Source: Martinezella tropici (GTDB taxonomy: Bacteria; Pseudomonadota; Alphaproteobacteria; Rhizobiales; Rhizobiaceae). From it: DNA of 64,000 bases. The stretch covers positions 62,001 through 126,000 of the forward strand of contig NZ_QMKK01000030.1 in assembly GCF_003287875.1 (NCBI RefSeq), written 5' to 3'. Under the pieces are notes generated by a model. It was not told the DNA's origin. It ran no database searches and was given only the letters and a program-made list of their open reading frames with translations. A program made the position numbers and the translations under genes. Shown piece by piece: positions 51,938-61,574 of the stretch (positions are counted from its first letter, which is position 1; every line of letters starts with the position of its first letter).

Positions 51938-52089
51938 GAACCAAAGTCAATCGTCAATTTAATCTATTGTTTTTCAATGATATTTTTCCACAGAAAAACC
52001 TCAATCACATCACTCGCTGCGGCGTGCCTTTCAAAATAAAGACTAAAAAAAGTGCATTGCTCATTTTAAGGCATTATTTCAATAAAATC

Positions 52090-52100
52090 TGCATACACTT
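52090..52100 (+). promoter_or_regulatory. Repeated operator half-site (distal)
   Basis: TGCATACACTT, sharing TGCATACA with the palindrome at 51910. The bases after it (TTTTTGCG) partly match the opposite arm. It lies 139 bases before the binding-protein ATG. Confidence 0.5.
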
Positions 52101-52168
52101 TTTGCGCTCAAGATCTCCACTGGATTTTAGCGCAATAATATCATTAGCTTAACATCTGGCATGGTGAT

Positions 52169-52179
52169 TGCATACACTT
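52169..52179 (+). promoter_or_regulatory. Repeated operator half-site (proximal)
   Basis: A second exact copy of TGCATACACTT, 79 bases from the first and 60 bases before the binding-protein ATG. Its second arm is not conserved. The two copies would place the regulator on the operon promoter. Confidence 0.5.
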
Positions 52180-52228
52180 TGATGTGATCCTTTCTACGAA
52201 CCGGGCTCCAGCCCCAAGGAGCATTCCC

Positions 52229-53356
52229 ATGACCAGACTCCTTCACATGAATCGCCGCAACTTTCTCCGGGCTTCGGCTGCAGGCGCACTCGCCAGTGTC
52301 GCGCCGGGCCTTCTGTCATCTCGCGCCTACGCCCAGACCGCCCTCACCGTCGGCTTCATCTATGTCGGCCCAAAAGATGATTACGGCTACAACCAGGCCC
52401 ATGCCGAAGGCGCTGCCGTCGTCAAGGCGCTCCCTGGCGTCACGGTAGTCGAAGAGGAAAACGTCCCCGAGACCGTCGACGTTCAAAAAACGATGGAATC
52501 GATGATCAATCTTGACGGCGCCACGCTGATCTTCCCGACGTCATTCGGCTATTTCGATCCGCATATGCTGGCCATGGCCGCGAAATATCCCAACATCCAG
52601 TTCCGCCATTGCGGCGGCCTCTGGCAGGCCGGTAAGAACCCGGACAATACCGGCTCCTATTTCGGTTACATTTTCCAGGGCCAGTATCTGAATGGCGTAA
52701 CGGCCGGCTACGCCACGAAGAGCAAGAAGATCGGCTTTGTTGCAGCCAAGCCGATCCCGCAGGTTCTGCAAAACATCAACGCCTTTCTGCTCGGTGCGCG
52801 TTCCGTCGATCCGGCCATCACCTGCCAGGTGATCTTCACGGGCGAATGGTCACTTGCCGTCAAGGAGGCCGAGGCCACCAACGCGCTGATCGACCAGGGG
52901 GCGGATGTCATCACCTGCCATGTCGACAGCCCGAAAGTCGTCGTCGAAACCGCCGCCGGCCGCGGCGCCTTCGTCTGCGGCTATCACGCCAACCAGAGCC
53001 CCCTTGCTCCGGCGAAGTATCTGACTGGCGCGGAGTGGGCCTGGGGGAATGTGTACTCCGACTTCGTCAAGAAGGCACAGGCCGGCGGAAAGCTCGGCAA
53101 TTTCGTTCGCGGCGGCCTGAAGGACGGCTTCGTCAAGATGAGCCCGCTCGGCCCTGGTGTGTCCGATGAATCCCGCAAGAAATTCGAGGCGACGCTTGCC
53201 GAGATGATGGCGGGAAAATTCTCGGTCTTCAAAGGTCCGATCAAGGACAACAAGGGCAATGTCGTCATCACCGCGGACAAGAGCTTCGCCGAGGACGCAA
53301 TCGAACTCGAAAGCATGAACTATCTCGTCGAAGGCGTTGTCGGCTCCACGGCCTGA
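52229..53356 (+). CDS. BMP-family ABC transporter substrate-binding protein
   Basis: A 375-residue periplasmic binding protein of the BMP/PnrA (nucleoside-type) family. ATG 52229 follows AAGGAG at seven-base spacing. The leader has a twin-arginine motif (RRNFLRAS) and a hydrophobic stretch ending SSRAYAQ, so it is probably exported by Tat. Family features are TVGFIYVGPKDDYGYNQAH at the mature N-terminus and SPKVVVETAAGRGAFVCGYH near residue 240. It heads the nine-gene operon. BMP-type proteins bind nucleosides or purine-like rings; together with ring-opening and biuret enzymes this suggests cyanuric acid, barbiturate, triuret or a similar ureido compound as cargo. Confidence 0.9.
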   Translation: MTRLLHMNRRNFLRASAAGALASVAPGLLSSRAYAQTALTVGFIYVGPKDDYGYNQAHAEGAAVVKALPGVTVVEEENVPETVDVQKTMESMINLDGATLIFPTSFGYFDPHMLAMAAKYPNIQFRHCGGLWQAGKNPDNTGSYFGYIFQGQYLNGVTAGYATKSKKIGFVAAKPIPQVLQNINAFLLGARSVDPAITCQVIFTGEWSLAVKEAEATNALIDQGADVITCHVDSPKVVVETAAGRGAFVCGYHANQSPLAPAKYLTGAEWAWGNVYSDFVKKAQAGGKLGNFVRGGLKDGFVKMSPLGPGVSDESRKKFEATLAEMMAGKFSVFKGPIKDNKGNVVITADKSFAEDAIELESMNYLVEGVVGSTA

Positions 53357-53375
53357 TTATCGAGGGAGAACCGTC

Positions 53376-54506
53376 ATGACGGTTGAAGTCAACGAGCCCG
53401 CATTGTCCATCGCTCAGCAGAGGCGGGCGCAGCTGCGCCCGGCCCTCGAATGGCTGGCGCGACGAGCCGAGCCTATTGTGATCACGCTTGGCGCAATCCT
53501 GGCCGGCCTCGCACTGTTCTCCCTCTTCATCCTGGCGGTTGGCAAATCGCCGGCCGACCTCTTTCGCTTCATGTATGCCGGCGGCTTCGGCAGCTGGTTT
53601 TCTATCCAGAACAGCTTGAGCCGCGCCTCCCCCCTGCTACTCACGGCGCTTTGCGTTGCACTGCCGGCAAGGCTTGGCCTCGTCATCATCGGTGGCGAAG
53701 GCGCCGTCGTTCTCGGCGGCGTGGCGGCGGCGGCGATCGCACTGCCGATCGTCGGCATGTTGTCGCCTATCATCGTTCTTGTCCTCATGGCGCTTGCCGC
53801 CATGACAATCGGCGGCATCTGGATCGGTCTTGCCGGCTTTCTTCGCCACTATCGCGGCGTCAACGAAACCATCTCCTCACTGCTGCTCGCCTATATTGCC
53901 ATCGCCTTGATGAACCAGTTCGTCGAAGGACCGCTGCGCGATCCGGCAAGCCTCAACAAGCCCTCCACCAAGCCACTGCCACACGACTATATGCTCGGCA
54001 ATATTCCAGGCATGGACGTGCATTGGGGCCTCGTCATCGGCATTATCGCCTGTGTTGTCTCGTGGATATTGCTCGAGATGACCAGCTACGGTTTCGCCGC
54101 TCGCATCGCTGGCGGCAATGTTCGCGCCGCACAGATCCAGGGCCTGCCCGTGGGGCGGCTGATTGCCGGTTTCACGGCAATTGCCGGCAGCTTCGCCGGC
54201 CTTGCCGGCATGATCGAGGTCGCCGCGGTCCAGGGCAGTGCCAATGCTTCGCTAGCCGCCGGCTATGGTTATACCGGCATCCTTGTCGCTTTTCTGGCGC
54301 GTCACAATCCGCTTGCGATCATCCCGGTCGCCATCCTTCTCGGCGGCATCGATGCGTCCGGCGGCCTGATCCAGCGCCGCATGGGCCTGCCCGACGCAAC
54401 CGTCCTCGTGCTGCAGGGTACGCTCTTCATCGTCATCCTCTTTGGCGAAACCTTCTATGGCCGCTTCAAGATCTTCAATCCCGACCTCTGGAAAAGGAGC
54501 GCATGA
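53376..54506 (+). CDS. BMP-type ABC transporter permease 1
   Basis: A 376-residue inner-membrane permease of the BPD_transp_2 family, the longer partner (YufP-like) in nucleoside-type importers. GAGGGAGA precedes ATG 53376. About eight to ten helices are visible, with GLVIIGGEGAVVLGGVAAAA near 105, GVNETISSLLLAYIAIALMN near 165 and GGIDASGGLIQRRMG near 325. The NETISSLLL segment is typical of the group. It overlaps the second permease by four bases. Confidence 0.9.
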   Translation: MTVEVNEPALSIAQQRRAQLRPALEWLARRAEPIVITLGAILAGLALFSLFILAVGKSPADLFRFMYAGGFGSWFSIQNSLSRASPLLLTALCVALPARLGLVIIGGEGAVVLGGVAAAAIALPIVGMLSPIIVLVLMALAAMTIGGIWIGLAGFLRHYRGVNETISSLLLAYIAIALMNQFVEGPLRDPASLNKPSTKPLPHDYMLGNIPGMDVHWGLVIGIIACVVSWILLEMTSYGFAARIAGGNVRAAQIQGLPVGRLIAGFTAIAGSFAGLAGMIEVAAVQGSANASLAAGYGYTGILVAFLARHNPLAIIPVAILLGGIDASGGLIQRRMGLPDATVLVLQGTLFIVILFGETFYGRFKIFNPDLWKRSA

Positions 54507-55432
54507 TGGACGATACCGCAATCGGTCTCTGGGGCGTGCCCCTTGCCATTCTGGCCGGCGCGATCCGCGTCTCGACACCCTTCATCTTCGTCAGCCTCGG
54601 CGAGACGATTACTGAACGTTCCGGCCGCATCAATCTCGGCCTTGAAGGCACGCTCGTTTTCGGCGCCATGACGGCCTATGCGGTCGCCGTGATGAGCGGT
54701 TCGGCCTGGCTCGGCGTGCTCGCTGCGATGGCGAGCGGGGCTCTCTTCGGCGCTGTACACGGCTGGATCTGCAAATGGCCGAAGGTCAACGACATCGCCA
54801 TCGGCATCGCCATGATGCAATTCGGCCTCGGCCTCGCTTTCTTTCTCGGCAAGTCCTTTATCCAGCCTGTCGCGCCGCACCTTCCGGCGATCCCCTTCGG
54901 CTTCTGGTCGAACCTGCAGCCGGTACAGGCAGCCTTGAACATCAATATCCTTTTCATTCTCGGTGCAGCTCTCGCCCTCGTCCTTTGGTGGGCATTCAGG
55001 AACACCAGGATCGGCCTCATGCTGCGCGTCGTGGGTGACAGCACGGACGCGGCGCGGGCCATGGGCATCGACCCCGATCGTGTCCGGCTGCTGGCAACCG
55101 CTGTCGGCGGTTCGCTGGCTGCGATCGGCGGCGCCTATCTATCGCTCTACTATCCGGGCTCCTGGAACGAGCGCATCTCCTCCGGACAGGGCCTGATGGC
55201 CGTGGCATTGGTGATCTTTGCGCGCTGGAACCCGATCGGCTGCTTTGTCGCCGCACTTCTCTTCGGCGGCGCCGGCGCGCTTGGCCCAGCTTTGCAATCC
55301 GTCGGCGTGACGCAGGGATATTATCTTTTCTACGCCGCTCCGTACGTGCTGACGCTCGTCATCATGATCATCACCTCCTCGCCCACCCGTGCGCTTAGCG
55401 GCGCTCCCGGCGCGCTTTCGCTTACCAAATAG
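54503..55432 (+). CDS. BMP-type ABC transporter permease 2
   Basis: A 309-residue permease, the shorter partner (YufQ-like). The start is the ATG at 54503, overlapping the upstream stop, with AAAAGGAG in front; a second ATG follows directly. Family blocks are [20 protein letters not shown] then [12 protein letters not shown] near residue 35, and [20 protein letters not shown] near 220. With permease 1 it should form the heterodimeric channel. It ends 11 bases before the biuret hydrolase gene. Confidence 0.9.
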   Translation: MMDDTAIGLWGVPLAILAGAIRVSTPFIFVSLGETITERSGRINLGLEGTLVFGAMTAYAVAVMSGSAWLGVLAAMASGALFGAVHGWICKWPKVNDIAIGIAMMQFGLGLAFFLGKSFIQPVAPHLPAIPFGFWSNLQPVQAALNINILFILGAALALVLWWAFRNTRIGLMLRVVGDSTDAARAMGIDPDRVRLLATAVGGSLAAIGGAYLSLYYPGSWNERISSGQGLMAVALVIFARWNPIGCFVAALLFGGAGALGPALQSVGVTQGYYLFYAAPYVLTLVIMIITSSPTRALSGAPGALSLTK

Positions 55433-55443
55433 GAAGATCAGCC

Positions 55444-56157
55444 ATGAACAGTCTCGCAGCCGCAGCCATCGGGCAGAAACTGACTTATATCGACGCCGAT
55501 CCCTATCCCTGGCCCTATAATGGCGCCCTTAGACGGGACAATACGGCGCTCATCATTATCGACATGCAGACGGATTTCTGCGGGCCCGGCGGCTATGTCG
55601 ATCACATGGGCTACGACCTTTCGCTGGTCCAGGCGCCGATCGAGCCGATCAAGGCCGTCCTGTCTGCCATGCGTACAAAGGGCTATCACATCATCCACAC
55701 GCGGGAGGGTCATCGACCTGACCTCGCCGACTTGCCGGCTAACAAGCGATGGCGCTCGCAACGCATCGGCGCCGGCATCGGCGACAGCGGCCCCTGCGGC
55801 CGCATCCTCGTGCGTGGAGAAGCCGGCTGGGACATCATTCCCGAGCTTTATCCGATCGAAGGCGAGGCAATCATCGACAAGCCGGGCAAAGGCTCTTTCT
55901 GCGCGACCGACCTTGAGCTGATTCTTAACCAGAAGCGCATCGAAAACATCATCCTGACCGGGATTACGACCGACGTCTGCGTCTCCACCACCATGCGCGA
56001 GGCGAATGACCGGGGCTTCGAATGCCTGTTGCTCGAGGATTGCTGCGGCGCGACCGATTACGGCAATCACCTCGCGGCCATCAAGATGGTGAAGATGCAG
56101 GGCGGCGTCTTCGGCTCTGTCTCCAATTCCAAGGCCTTGATCGAGGCATTGCCCTGA
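55444..56157 (+). CDS. biuH: Biuret amidohydrolase (isochorismatase-like cysteine hydrolase)
   Basis: A 237-residue cysteine hydrolase that should convert biuret to allophanate and ammonia. The catalytic triad is visible: Asp40 in IIIDMQTDF, Lys146 in [10 protein letters not shown] and Cys179 in [10 protein letters not shown]. The segments [34 protein letters not shown] and [20 protein letters not shown] match, as I remember it, the characterised BiuH of Rhizobium leguminosarum almost word for word, so this is more than a superfamily guess. It lies directly after the transporter permeases and its stop overlaps the ring-opening hydrolase start. It supplies the middle step of cyanurate breakdown. 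Confidence 0.9.
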   Translation: MNSLAAAAIGQKLTYIDADPYPWPYNGALRRDNTALIIIDMQTDFCGPGGYVDHMGYDLSLVQAPIEPIKAVLSAMRTKGYHIIHTREGHRPDLADLPANKRWRSQRIGAGIGDSGPCGRILVRGEAGWDIIPELYPIEGEAIIDKPGKGSFCATDLELILNQKRIENIILTGITTDVCVSTTMREANDRGFECLLLEDCCGATDYGNHLAAIKMVKMQGGVFGSVSNSKALIEALP

Positions 56158-57212
56158 TGCCTTCACTACGCGCCCATGTCTATCGCGTCGCCGCGCAAGG
56201 CCCGGACGATACCTCCGGGGTCGAAGCGCTTCTTGCCGACGGCCTGGCGGCCAAGAATGTCGTGGCTATACTCGGCAAGACCGAGGGCAATGGCTGCGTT
56301 AACGATTTCAGCCGCGGCTATGCTACGCGCAGCTTCGAAACACTCTTTCGACAGCACGGTGCCGATGACGTCTCGTTCGTCATGTCCGGGGGGACGGAGG
56401 GGGCGCTCTCGCCGCACTGGACGGTGTTCGCGCGACAAGTGGTCGATGCGCCGGCCGAACGCGCACTGGCGATCGGGGTTGCGCGCACGCCTTCGCTGCC
56501 ATCCCAACATCTCGGGCGGCGCGAACAGGTTCTGCTTGTGGCCGAAGCTGTGCGCGCAGCGATGCGTGACGCCGGCATCGACGACCCAAGCGACGTCCAT
56601 TTCGTCCAGATCAAATGCCCGCTCCTCACGCTCAGCCGCATCAGCGCGGCTGAAGCCGAGGGAAAGACACTCGCCACCCGCGATACATTGAAATCGATGG
56701 GCCTGTCGCGCGGCGCATCGGCGCTCGGCGTGGCGGTCGCGCTCGGCGAGGTTGACGAAGGAGCGCTCCGCGACACCGACATCTGTCACAGCCATGAACT
56801 TTTCTCGCGCCGCGCCTCCGCCTCGGCCGGCGTTGAATTGACGGATCACGAAATCATCGTGCTCGGCATGAGCGATCGATGGTCGGGGCCGCTGGCGATC
56901 GACCACGCGGTGATGCGTGATGCCGTCGATGTAGCGGCCGTGCGCGAGGCATACGAGCGCCTGCCGGCCAACAGCCGCCTCGCTGCCGTTCTCGCCAAGG
57001 CCGAACCGGATCCCACCGGAAAGATTCGTGGCAAGCGCCACACGATGCTGGACGATTCCGATATCTCAGGCACGCGCCATGCGCGCGCCTTCGTTGGCGG
57101 CGTGCTCGCCGGCCTCTTCGGCATCACGGATCTCTACGTCTCCGGCGGCGCCGAACATCAAGGGCCTCCCGGCGGTGGTCCCGTCGCCATCATTGTCGAA
57201 AAGGAGCATTGA
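56157..57212 (+). CDS. Ring-opening amidohydrolase, cyanuric acid hydrolase/barbiturase family
   Basis: A 351-residue member of the AtzD/TrzD/barbiturase family, built from three similar repeats each giving one Lys-Ser pair. Visible pairs are LGKTEG with VMSGGTEGALSPH (unit 1), VQIKCPLLT with GASALGVAVAL (unit 2) and RGKRHTML with SGGAEHQGPPGGGPVAII (unit 3). Family members open cyanuric acid to carboxybiuret, which decarboxylates to biuret, or open barbiturate to ureidomalonate. Biuret and allophanate hydrolases on either side favour cyanuric acid; I leave the symbol blank because barbiturase cannot be excluded. Its start overlaps the biuH stop by one base. Confidence 0.87.
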   Translation: MPSLRAHVYRVAAQGPDDTSGVEALLADGLAAKNVVAILGKTEGNGCVNDFSRGYATRSFETLFRQHGADDVSFVMSGGTEGALSPHWTVFARQVVDAPAERALAIGVARTPSLPSQHLGRREQVLLVAEAVRAAMRDAGIDDPSDVHFVQIKCPLLTLSRISAAEAEGKTLATRDTLKSMGLSRGASALGVAVALGEVDEGALRDTDICHSHELFSRRASASAGVELTDHEIIVLGMSDRWSGPLAIDHAVMRDAVDVAAVREAYERLPANSRLAAVLAKAEPDPTGKIRGKRHTMLDDSDISGTRHARAFVGGVLAGLFGITDLYVSGGAEHQGPPGGGPVAIIVEKEH

Positions 57213-57213
57213 G

Positions 57214-58767
57214 GTGAGCATAATTCGCGATACCCCTCTTCCCCAAGCCGGCAAGGCAGTCGGCATCGAAACGCTCGACATGACCATGCGTTTCGGGAGC
57301 TTCACAGCGCTCGACCAAGTATCAGTGAGTATTCCTGCAGGTAGCTTCCACGCGCTGCTCGGCGAAAACGGCGCGGGGAAATCGACGCTCGTCAAATGCA
57401 TCATGGGCTTCTATCACCAGACCTCAGGTTCCCTGTCTGTGGACGGCCGCGAGGTGACGGTCGCCTCCCCGAAGGATGCCGCCACCTACGGCCTCGGCAT
57501 GGTTTACCAGCATTTCACGTTGGTGCCGTCGCTGACAGGTGCGGAAAATCTCGTCATCAGCCGTGCTGAAGTACCCGCTGTCGTCAACTGGGCCAAAGAG
57601 CGCAAGGCGCTTGCCGCCTTCATGGAGCGGATGCCCTTCAAGATCCCGCTCGACCGGCGGGTCAGCGAGCTTGCCGCCGGCGAAAAGCAGAAGCTCGAAA
57701 TCGTCAAGCAGCTTTATCTCGGCCGCAGCTTTCTCGTGCTTGACGAACCAACCTCCGTGCTGACGCCGGCGGAGGCAGATGAGATGCTCGGCCTGGTGAG
57801 GGGCATGACCGAGCGCGGCGAGCTGACCGTTTTGATGATCAGCCACAAATTCCATGAGGTGACGAAATTCGCTGATGCGGTCTCGATCCTGCGACGTGGC
57901 AAGCTTGTCGGTGGCGGCAAGGTCGGCGAACTCTCAACGGCGGATATGGCGGCGATGATGATCGGCGACATCAAGCTTGCCGAACTCGACACGCGCGTTC
58001 CTGTCACTGATACGGCCAAGCCGGTATTGCAGGTGGACCAGGTCAGGGCGCCCGACCGCTCCGGCCTGAAAACGATCGAGATCGACAAGCTGACGGTGCG
58101 TTCCGGTGAGATTGTCGGCATCGCGGGCATTTCCGGCAATGGCCAGAAAGAACTCACGGAAATTCTCGCCGGGCAGCGGCCTACCGAGGCTGGAGCGATC
58201 AGCGTCAACGGCGAGATCTATGGTGCGACGCGGCCCGAGACACGAAAGAACAACGTCCGCTTCATTCCGGAAGAGCCGCTGCAGAATGCCTGTGCGCCAC
58301 GCATGACCGTCAGCGAAAATCTCGCCTTCCGCACCTTCGACCTGACGGAGACCGGCACTGAGGCGATCTGGCTAAACAAAGGCCGGATGAAGAAGCGCGC
58401 GACATCGCTGATTTCCGACTTCAAGGTGAAGACGGCATCATCGTCCTCGCCGATCGCGGCCCTTTCCGGCGGCAATGTTCAGCGTGCCGTGCTGGCGCGG
58501 GAGCTGACGGGCGACGTTGATCTGTTGATCGTCTCCAATCCCTGCTTCGGCCTCGATTTTTCCGCCGTCGCCGAAATCCGCGCCCGTATCATGCGTGCCC
58601 GCAACGCCGGAGCGGCTGTGCTGCTTTTGTCGGAGGATCTCGACGAACTTCTGGAAATGTCGGATCGCATCATGGTGATCTCCGAAGGCAGGCTCGTCTA
58701 CGAAACACCGGCGCAGACCGCCGATATCTCGGTGATTGGCGCTCATATGGCAGGACATCACGGATGA
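57214..58767 (+). CDS. BMP-type ABC transporter ATPase (tandem NBD)
   Basis: A 517-residue protein with two ABC domains, the usual form for nucleoside-type and sugar importers. GTG 57214 follows AAGGAG, two bases after the previous stop. Domain 1 has Walker [10 protein letters not shown] near residue 50, signature ELAAGEKQK and Walker [12 protein letters not shown]. Domain 2 has the degenerate GISGNGQKE in place of Walker A, signature LSGGNVQRA and [12 protein letters not shown], where the DE pair is SN, so only the first site is likely to be fully catalytic. The gene sits among hydrolase genes, which binds uptake and breakdown into one unit. Confidence 0.9.
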   Translation: MSIIRDTPLPQAGKAVGIETLDMTMRFGSFTALDQVSVSIPAGSFHALLGENGAGKSTLVKCIMGFYHQTSGSLSVDGREVTVASPKDAATYGLGMVYQHFTLVPSLTGAENLVISRAEVPAVVNWAKERKALAAFMERMPFKIPLDRRVSELAAGEKQKLEIVKQLYLGRSFLVLDEPTSVLTPAEADEMLGLVRGMTERGELTVLMISHKFHEVTKFADAVSILRRGKLVGGGKVGELSTADMAAMMIGDIKLAELDTRVPVTDTAKPVLQVDQVRAPDRSGLKTIEIDKLTVRSGEIVGIAGISGNGQKELTEILAGQRPTEAGAISVNGEIYGATRPETRKNNVRFIPEEPLQNACAPRMTVSENLAFRTFDLTETGTEAIWLNKGRMKKRATSLISDFKVKTASSSSPIAALSGGNVQRAVLARELTGDVDLLIVSNPCFGLDFSAVAEIRARIMRARNAGAAVLLLSEDLDELLEMSDRIMVISEGRLVYETPAQTADISVIGAHMAGHHG

Positions 58768-59432
58768 CCGACATCAAGGCTCAACCGTTCCCCTTTCCGC
58801 TGCAACGCGAGGCCGTGGCATTGATCGTCATCGACATGCAGCGCGATTTTGCCGAGCCCGGCGGCTTCGGCGCCAGCCTCGGCAATGATGTCAGCCGCAT
58901 CACGAAGATCATTCCCGACGTGAAACGGCTGATTGCGGGCTTCCGCTTAGCCGGCCTGCCAGTGATCCATACGATGGAATGCCACAGACCTGACCTTTCC
59001 GACCTGCCGCCCGCCAAGCGCGACCGCGGCAATCCCTCGCTCAGGATCGGCGATCTCGGACCGATGGGCCGCATCCTGATTGCCGGCGAGCCTGGTACCG
59101 CGATCCTTCCCGAGCTCGCACCCATCGATGGCGAGATCATCATCGAAAAACCGGGCAAGGGCGCCTTTTACGCTACCGGACTCGGCGACATCCTGAAGGG
59201 TAAGGGCATCAAGCAGCTCGTCTTCGCCGGCGTCACCACGGAGGTCTGCGTCCAGACCACCATGCGCGAGGCCAACGACCGCGGCTATGAATGCCTCCTC
59301 GCCGAAGAAGCAACCGAAAGCTATTTCCCCGAGTTCAAAGCCGCGGCCATCGCAATGATCCGAGCGCAGGGCGCTATCGTCGGCTGGACGGCGCATATCG
59401 ATGACATTCTGGAGGCCATCAACCATGCCTGA
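58764..59432 (+). CDS. Second isochorismatase-like hydrolase, triuret hydrolase candidate
   Basis: A 222-residue cysteine hydrolase related to the biuret hydrolase of the same operon. The triad is Asp24 (IVIDMQRDF), Lys129 ([10 protein letters not shown]) and Cys162 ([10 protein letters not shown]). It shares the [13 protein letters not shown] segment with BiuH but lacks its N-terminal extension and the [10 protein letters not shown] loop, having [11 protein letters not shown] there. Triuret hydrolase (TrtA) is a known relative that co-occurs with BiuH and produces carboxybiuret, which makes it the best candidate; another ureido or carbamoyl compound is possible. It overlaps the ATPase stop by four bases. 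Confidence 0.78.
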   Translation: MTDIKAQPFPFPLQREAVALIVIDMQRDFAEPGGFGASLGNDVSRITKIIPDVKRLIAGFRLAGLPVIHTMECHRPDLSDLPPAKRDRGNPSLRIGDLGPMGRILIAGEPGTAILPELAPIDGEIIIEKPGKGAFYATGLGDILKGKGIKQLVFAGVTTEVCVQTTMREANDRGYECLLAEEATESYFPEFKAAAIAMIRAQGAIVGWTAHIDDILEAINHA

Positions 59433-59778
59433 AACGACGCGCGAACTGTTGACGGCCGATGGCTGGAAAGAACTGGAATTCGGCCCCTTCCGACCCGACG
59501 TGACGATCCACTGGATCCGTCCCTTCGAAGGCGACCAGCCAGGCGTGGCACTGCTGAAATACGAGCCCGGAGCCTCGGTGCCGCGCCATCGCCACGAAGG
59601 GCTCGAAACCATCCTGGTGCTCGAGGGCACCCAATCCGACGAGGCCGGCGACTACGGCAGGGGCAGCTATGTGGTGAATGCTGCCGGCACCGAACATTCA
59701 GTCTGGAGTGACACCGGTTGCGTCGTGCTCATCCAATGGGACCGGCCGGTCAGAATATTGGAAGAGGAAACTGCGTGA
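59425..59778 (+). CDS. Cupin protein of the cyanurate/biuret operon
   Basis: A 117-residue single cupin starting at ATG 59425, eight bases inside the previous gene. Motif 1 is complete ([16 protein letters not shown] with two His and Glu) and motif 2 carries [11 protein letters not shown] with the last His, so it probably binds a metal. It resembles ChrR-type anti-sigma-like or catabolic cupins. Its stop overlaps the allophanate hydrolase start. A role as an accessory decarboxylase (for example for carboxybiuret), isomerase or sensor is possible but unproven. Confidence 0.8.
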   Translation: MPETTRELLTADGWKELEFGPFRPDVTIHWIRPFEGDQPGVALLKYEPGASVPRHRHEGLETILVLEGTQSDEAGDYGRGSYVVNAAGTEHSVWSDTGCVVLIQWDRPVRILEEETA

Positions 59779-61574
59779 TCAGTCCCGCCTTCGACATTTC
59801 GTCCCTACATGCCTTCTACGCAGGCGGCGGCACCATTGCTGCGATCATAGAGGCCGTTTTTGCTCGCATTGTCGACATCGACGATCCCGGCATCTTCCTG
59901 CACCTTGCCGACAGAAAGAGCCTGTTTGAACAAGCGGCGGCTCTCGGAACTTTTGACCCCACGACAAAACCGCTCTGGGGCATTCCCTTTGCCGTAAAGG
60001 ACAATATCGACGTGGCCGGCATGCCGACGACCGCTTCGTGCCCCGACTACGCCTATATGCCTGATACCGATGCCACCGTTGTGCGCCTATTGAAAGAGGC
60101 CGGCGCTCTGGTGATCGGCAAGACCAATCTCGATCAATTCGCAACTGGGCTCGTCGGTGTCCGTACTCCGTATCCGGTTCCGCGCAATGCCATGGATGCC
60201 GATTTGGTGCCAGGCGGATCGAGCTCCGGTTCAGCCGTGGCAACGGCGCAGGGCATCGTCAGCTTCGCGCTCGGCACCGATACTGCCGGATCGGGTCGTA
60301 TTCCAGCCGGCCTCAACAATATCGTCGGCATGAAACCCAGCCTCGGCGCATTGTCAACAAGCGGTGTCATTCCCGCCTGCCGCACGCTGGATTGCGTTTC
60401 AATCTTCGCGCTGACGGTCGGCGACGCCTGGCGGGTGTTCGAGGTTGCCGCATGTCACGATGCCAAGGATGCCTATTCGAAAACCATTCCGGCCAATGGG
60501 TTTGGGCAAGCGCCGCCGGTCCTGACCATCGGCGTGCCTGCCAAGGGCGACCGGCTGTTCTTCGGTGACGCCGTCATGGAAGCGGCCTATGACGATGCCT
60601 TGCGCATGTTGACGAAACTGGGGCATCGCCTGGTGGAAGTACCGTTTGGCGATTTCTACAAGGTGGCAAACCTGCTTTATGAAGGCGCCTGGGTGGCGGA
60701 GCGCTATGCGGCGGTCAAGGATTTCTTCGACGCCAGGGAGGTAAGTTTCCATCCCGTCACGCGCGGGATTTATGGCGGCGCCAAACAGCTTTCGGCCGCG
60801 GATGCCTTCAAGGGCCTCTATGCGCTGCAGGCCCTGAAACAGAAGGTTGCTCCACTGATCGCATCGGTTGATCTCTTCTGCGTACCGACCGCGCCGACAC
60901 ATTACACACGTGCCGACCTCGAGGCCGAACCGATCCGCGAAAATTCGCGTCTCGGCACTTACACCAACTTCGTCAATCTGCTCGACATGTGCGGCATCGC
61001 CGTGCCGGCGGGCATAAGCAGCGATGGTCGTCCAGCTAGCGTGACCCTGCTGACAACTTCAGGACGCGACGGCCTCACGGCTTCGCTTGCCCGTGACATT
61101 CACGCAAGCAGCGGCTTGACGCTCGGCGCAACCGGATGGCTGCAGCCGAAGCCGAACGATACGATCAGCGTTGACGAAGCCGGGCTGATCGACATCGCGG
61201 TCGTCGGTGCCCATCTCTCCGGCATGCCGCTGAACGCACAACTCCTTGCTCTCGACAGCCGCTTTCTGCGGAAAGCACGAACATCGGATTGCTATCGGCT
61301 TTATGTCTTGCCGGGGCAGATGCCGGCGAAGCCGGGGCTTATTCGTGTTCCGCAGGCGACAGGTGGTCAAATCGATGTCGAGATCTGGCAAATGACGCCG
61401 GCCGCGTTCGGCCAATTCGTTGCGGCCATCCCCTCGCCCCTCAGCATCGGCACCCTTCTTTTATCGGATGGCACATCGACCAAGGGATTTCTGGTCGAAG
61501 CCGCCGCCGTCGCCGACGCGACAGATATCACGCATTATGGCGGATGGCGCACTTACGCCGCTGCGACGGTGTAA
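59775..61574 (+). CDS. atzF: Allophanate hydrolase
   Basis: A 599-residue protein with an amidase-signature domain (about 1-440) and a C-terminal domain (about 465-599), the two-part build of AtzF-type allophanate hydrolase. The GTG start at 59775 overlaps the cupin stop. The Ser-cisSer-Lys triad is visible: Lys75 in FAVKDNIDVAG, the cis-serine in GGSSSGSAVA near 150 and nucleophile Ser173 in TDTAGSGRIPA. It converts allophanate to CO2 and two ammonia, finishing the pathway. The C-terminal domain (VVGAHLSGMPLNAQL onward) completes decarboxylation in characterised homologues. It is the last gene of the operon. Confidence 0.9.
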   Translation: MISPAFDISSLHAFYAGGGTIAAIIEAVFARIVDIDDPGIFLHLADRKSLFEQAAALGTFDPTTKPLWGIPFAVKDNIDVAGMPTTASCPDYAYMPDTDATVVRLLKEAGALVIGKTNLDQFATGLVGVRTPYPVPRNAMDADLVPGGSSSGSAVATAQGIVSFALGTDTAGSGRIPAGLNNIVGMKPSLGALSTSGVIPACRTLDCVSIFALTVGDAWRVFEVAACHDAKDAYSKTIPANGFGQAPPVLTIGVPAKGDRLFFGDAVMEAAYDDALRMLTKLGHRLVEVPFGDFYKVANLLYEGAWVAERYAAVKDFFDAREVSFHPVTRGIYGGAKQLSAADAFKGLYALQALKQKVAPLIASVDLFCVPTAPTHYTRADLEAEPIRENSRLGTYTNFVNLLDMCGIAVPAGISSDGRPASVTLLTTSGRDGLTASLARDIHASSGLTLGATGWLQPKPNDTISVDEAGLIDIAVVGAHLSGMPLNAQLLALDSRFLRKARTSDCYRLYVLPGQMPAKPGLIRVPQATGGQIDVEIWQMTPAAFGQFVAAIPSPLSIGTLLLSDGTSTKGFLVEAAAVADATDITHYGGWRTYAAATV

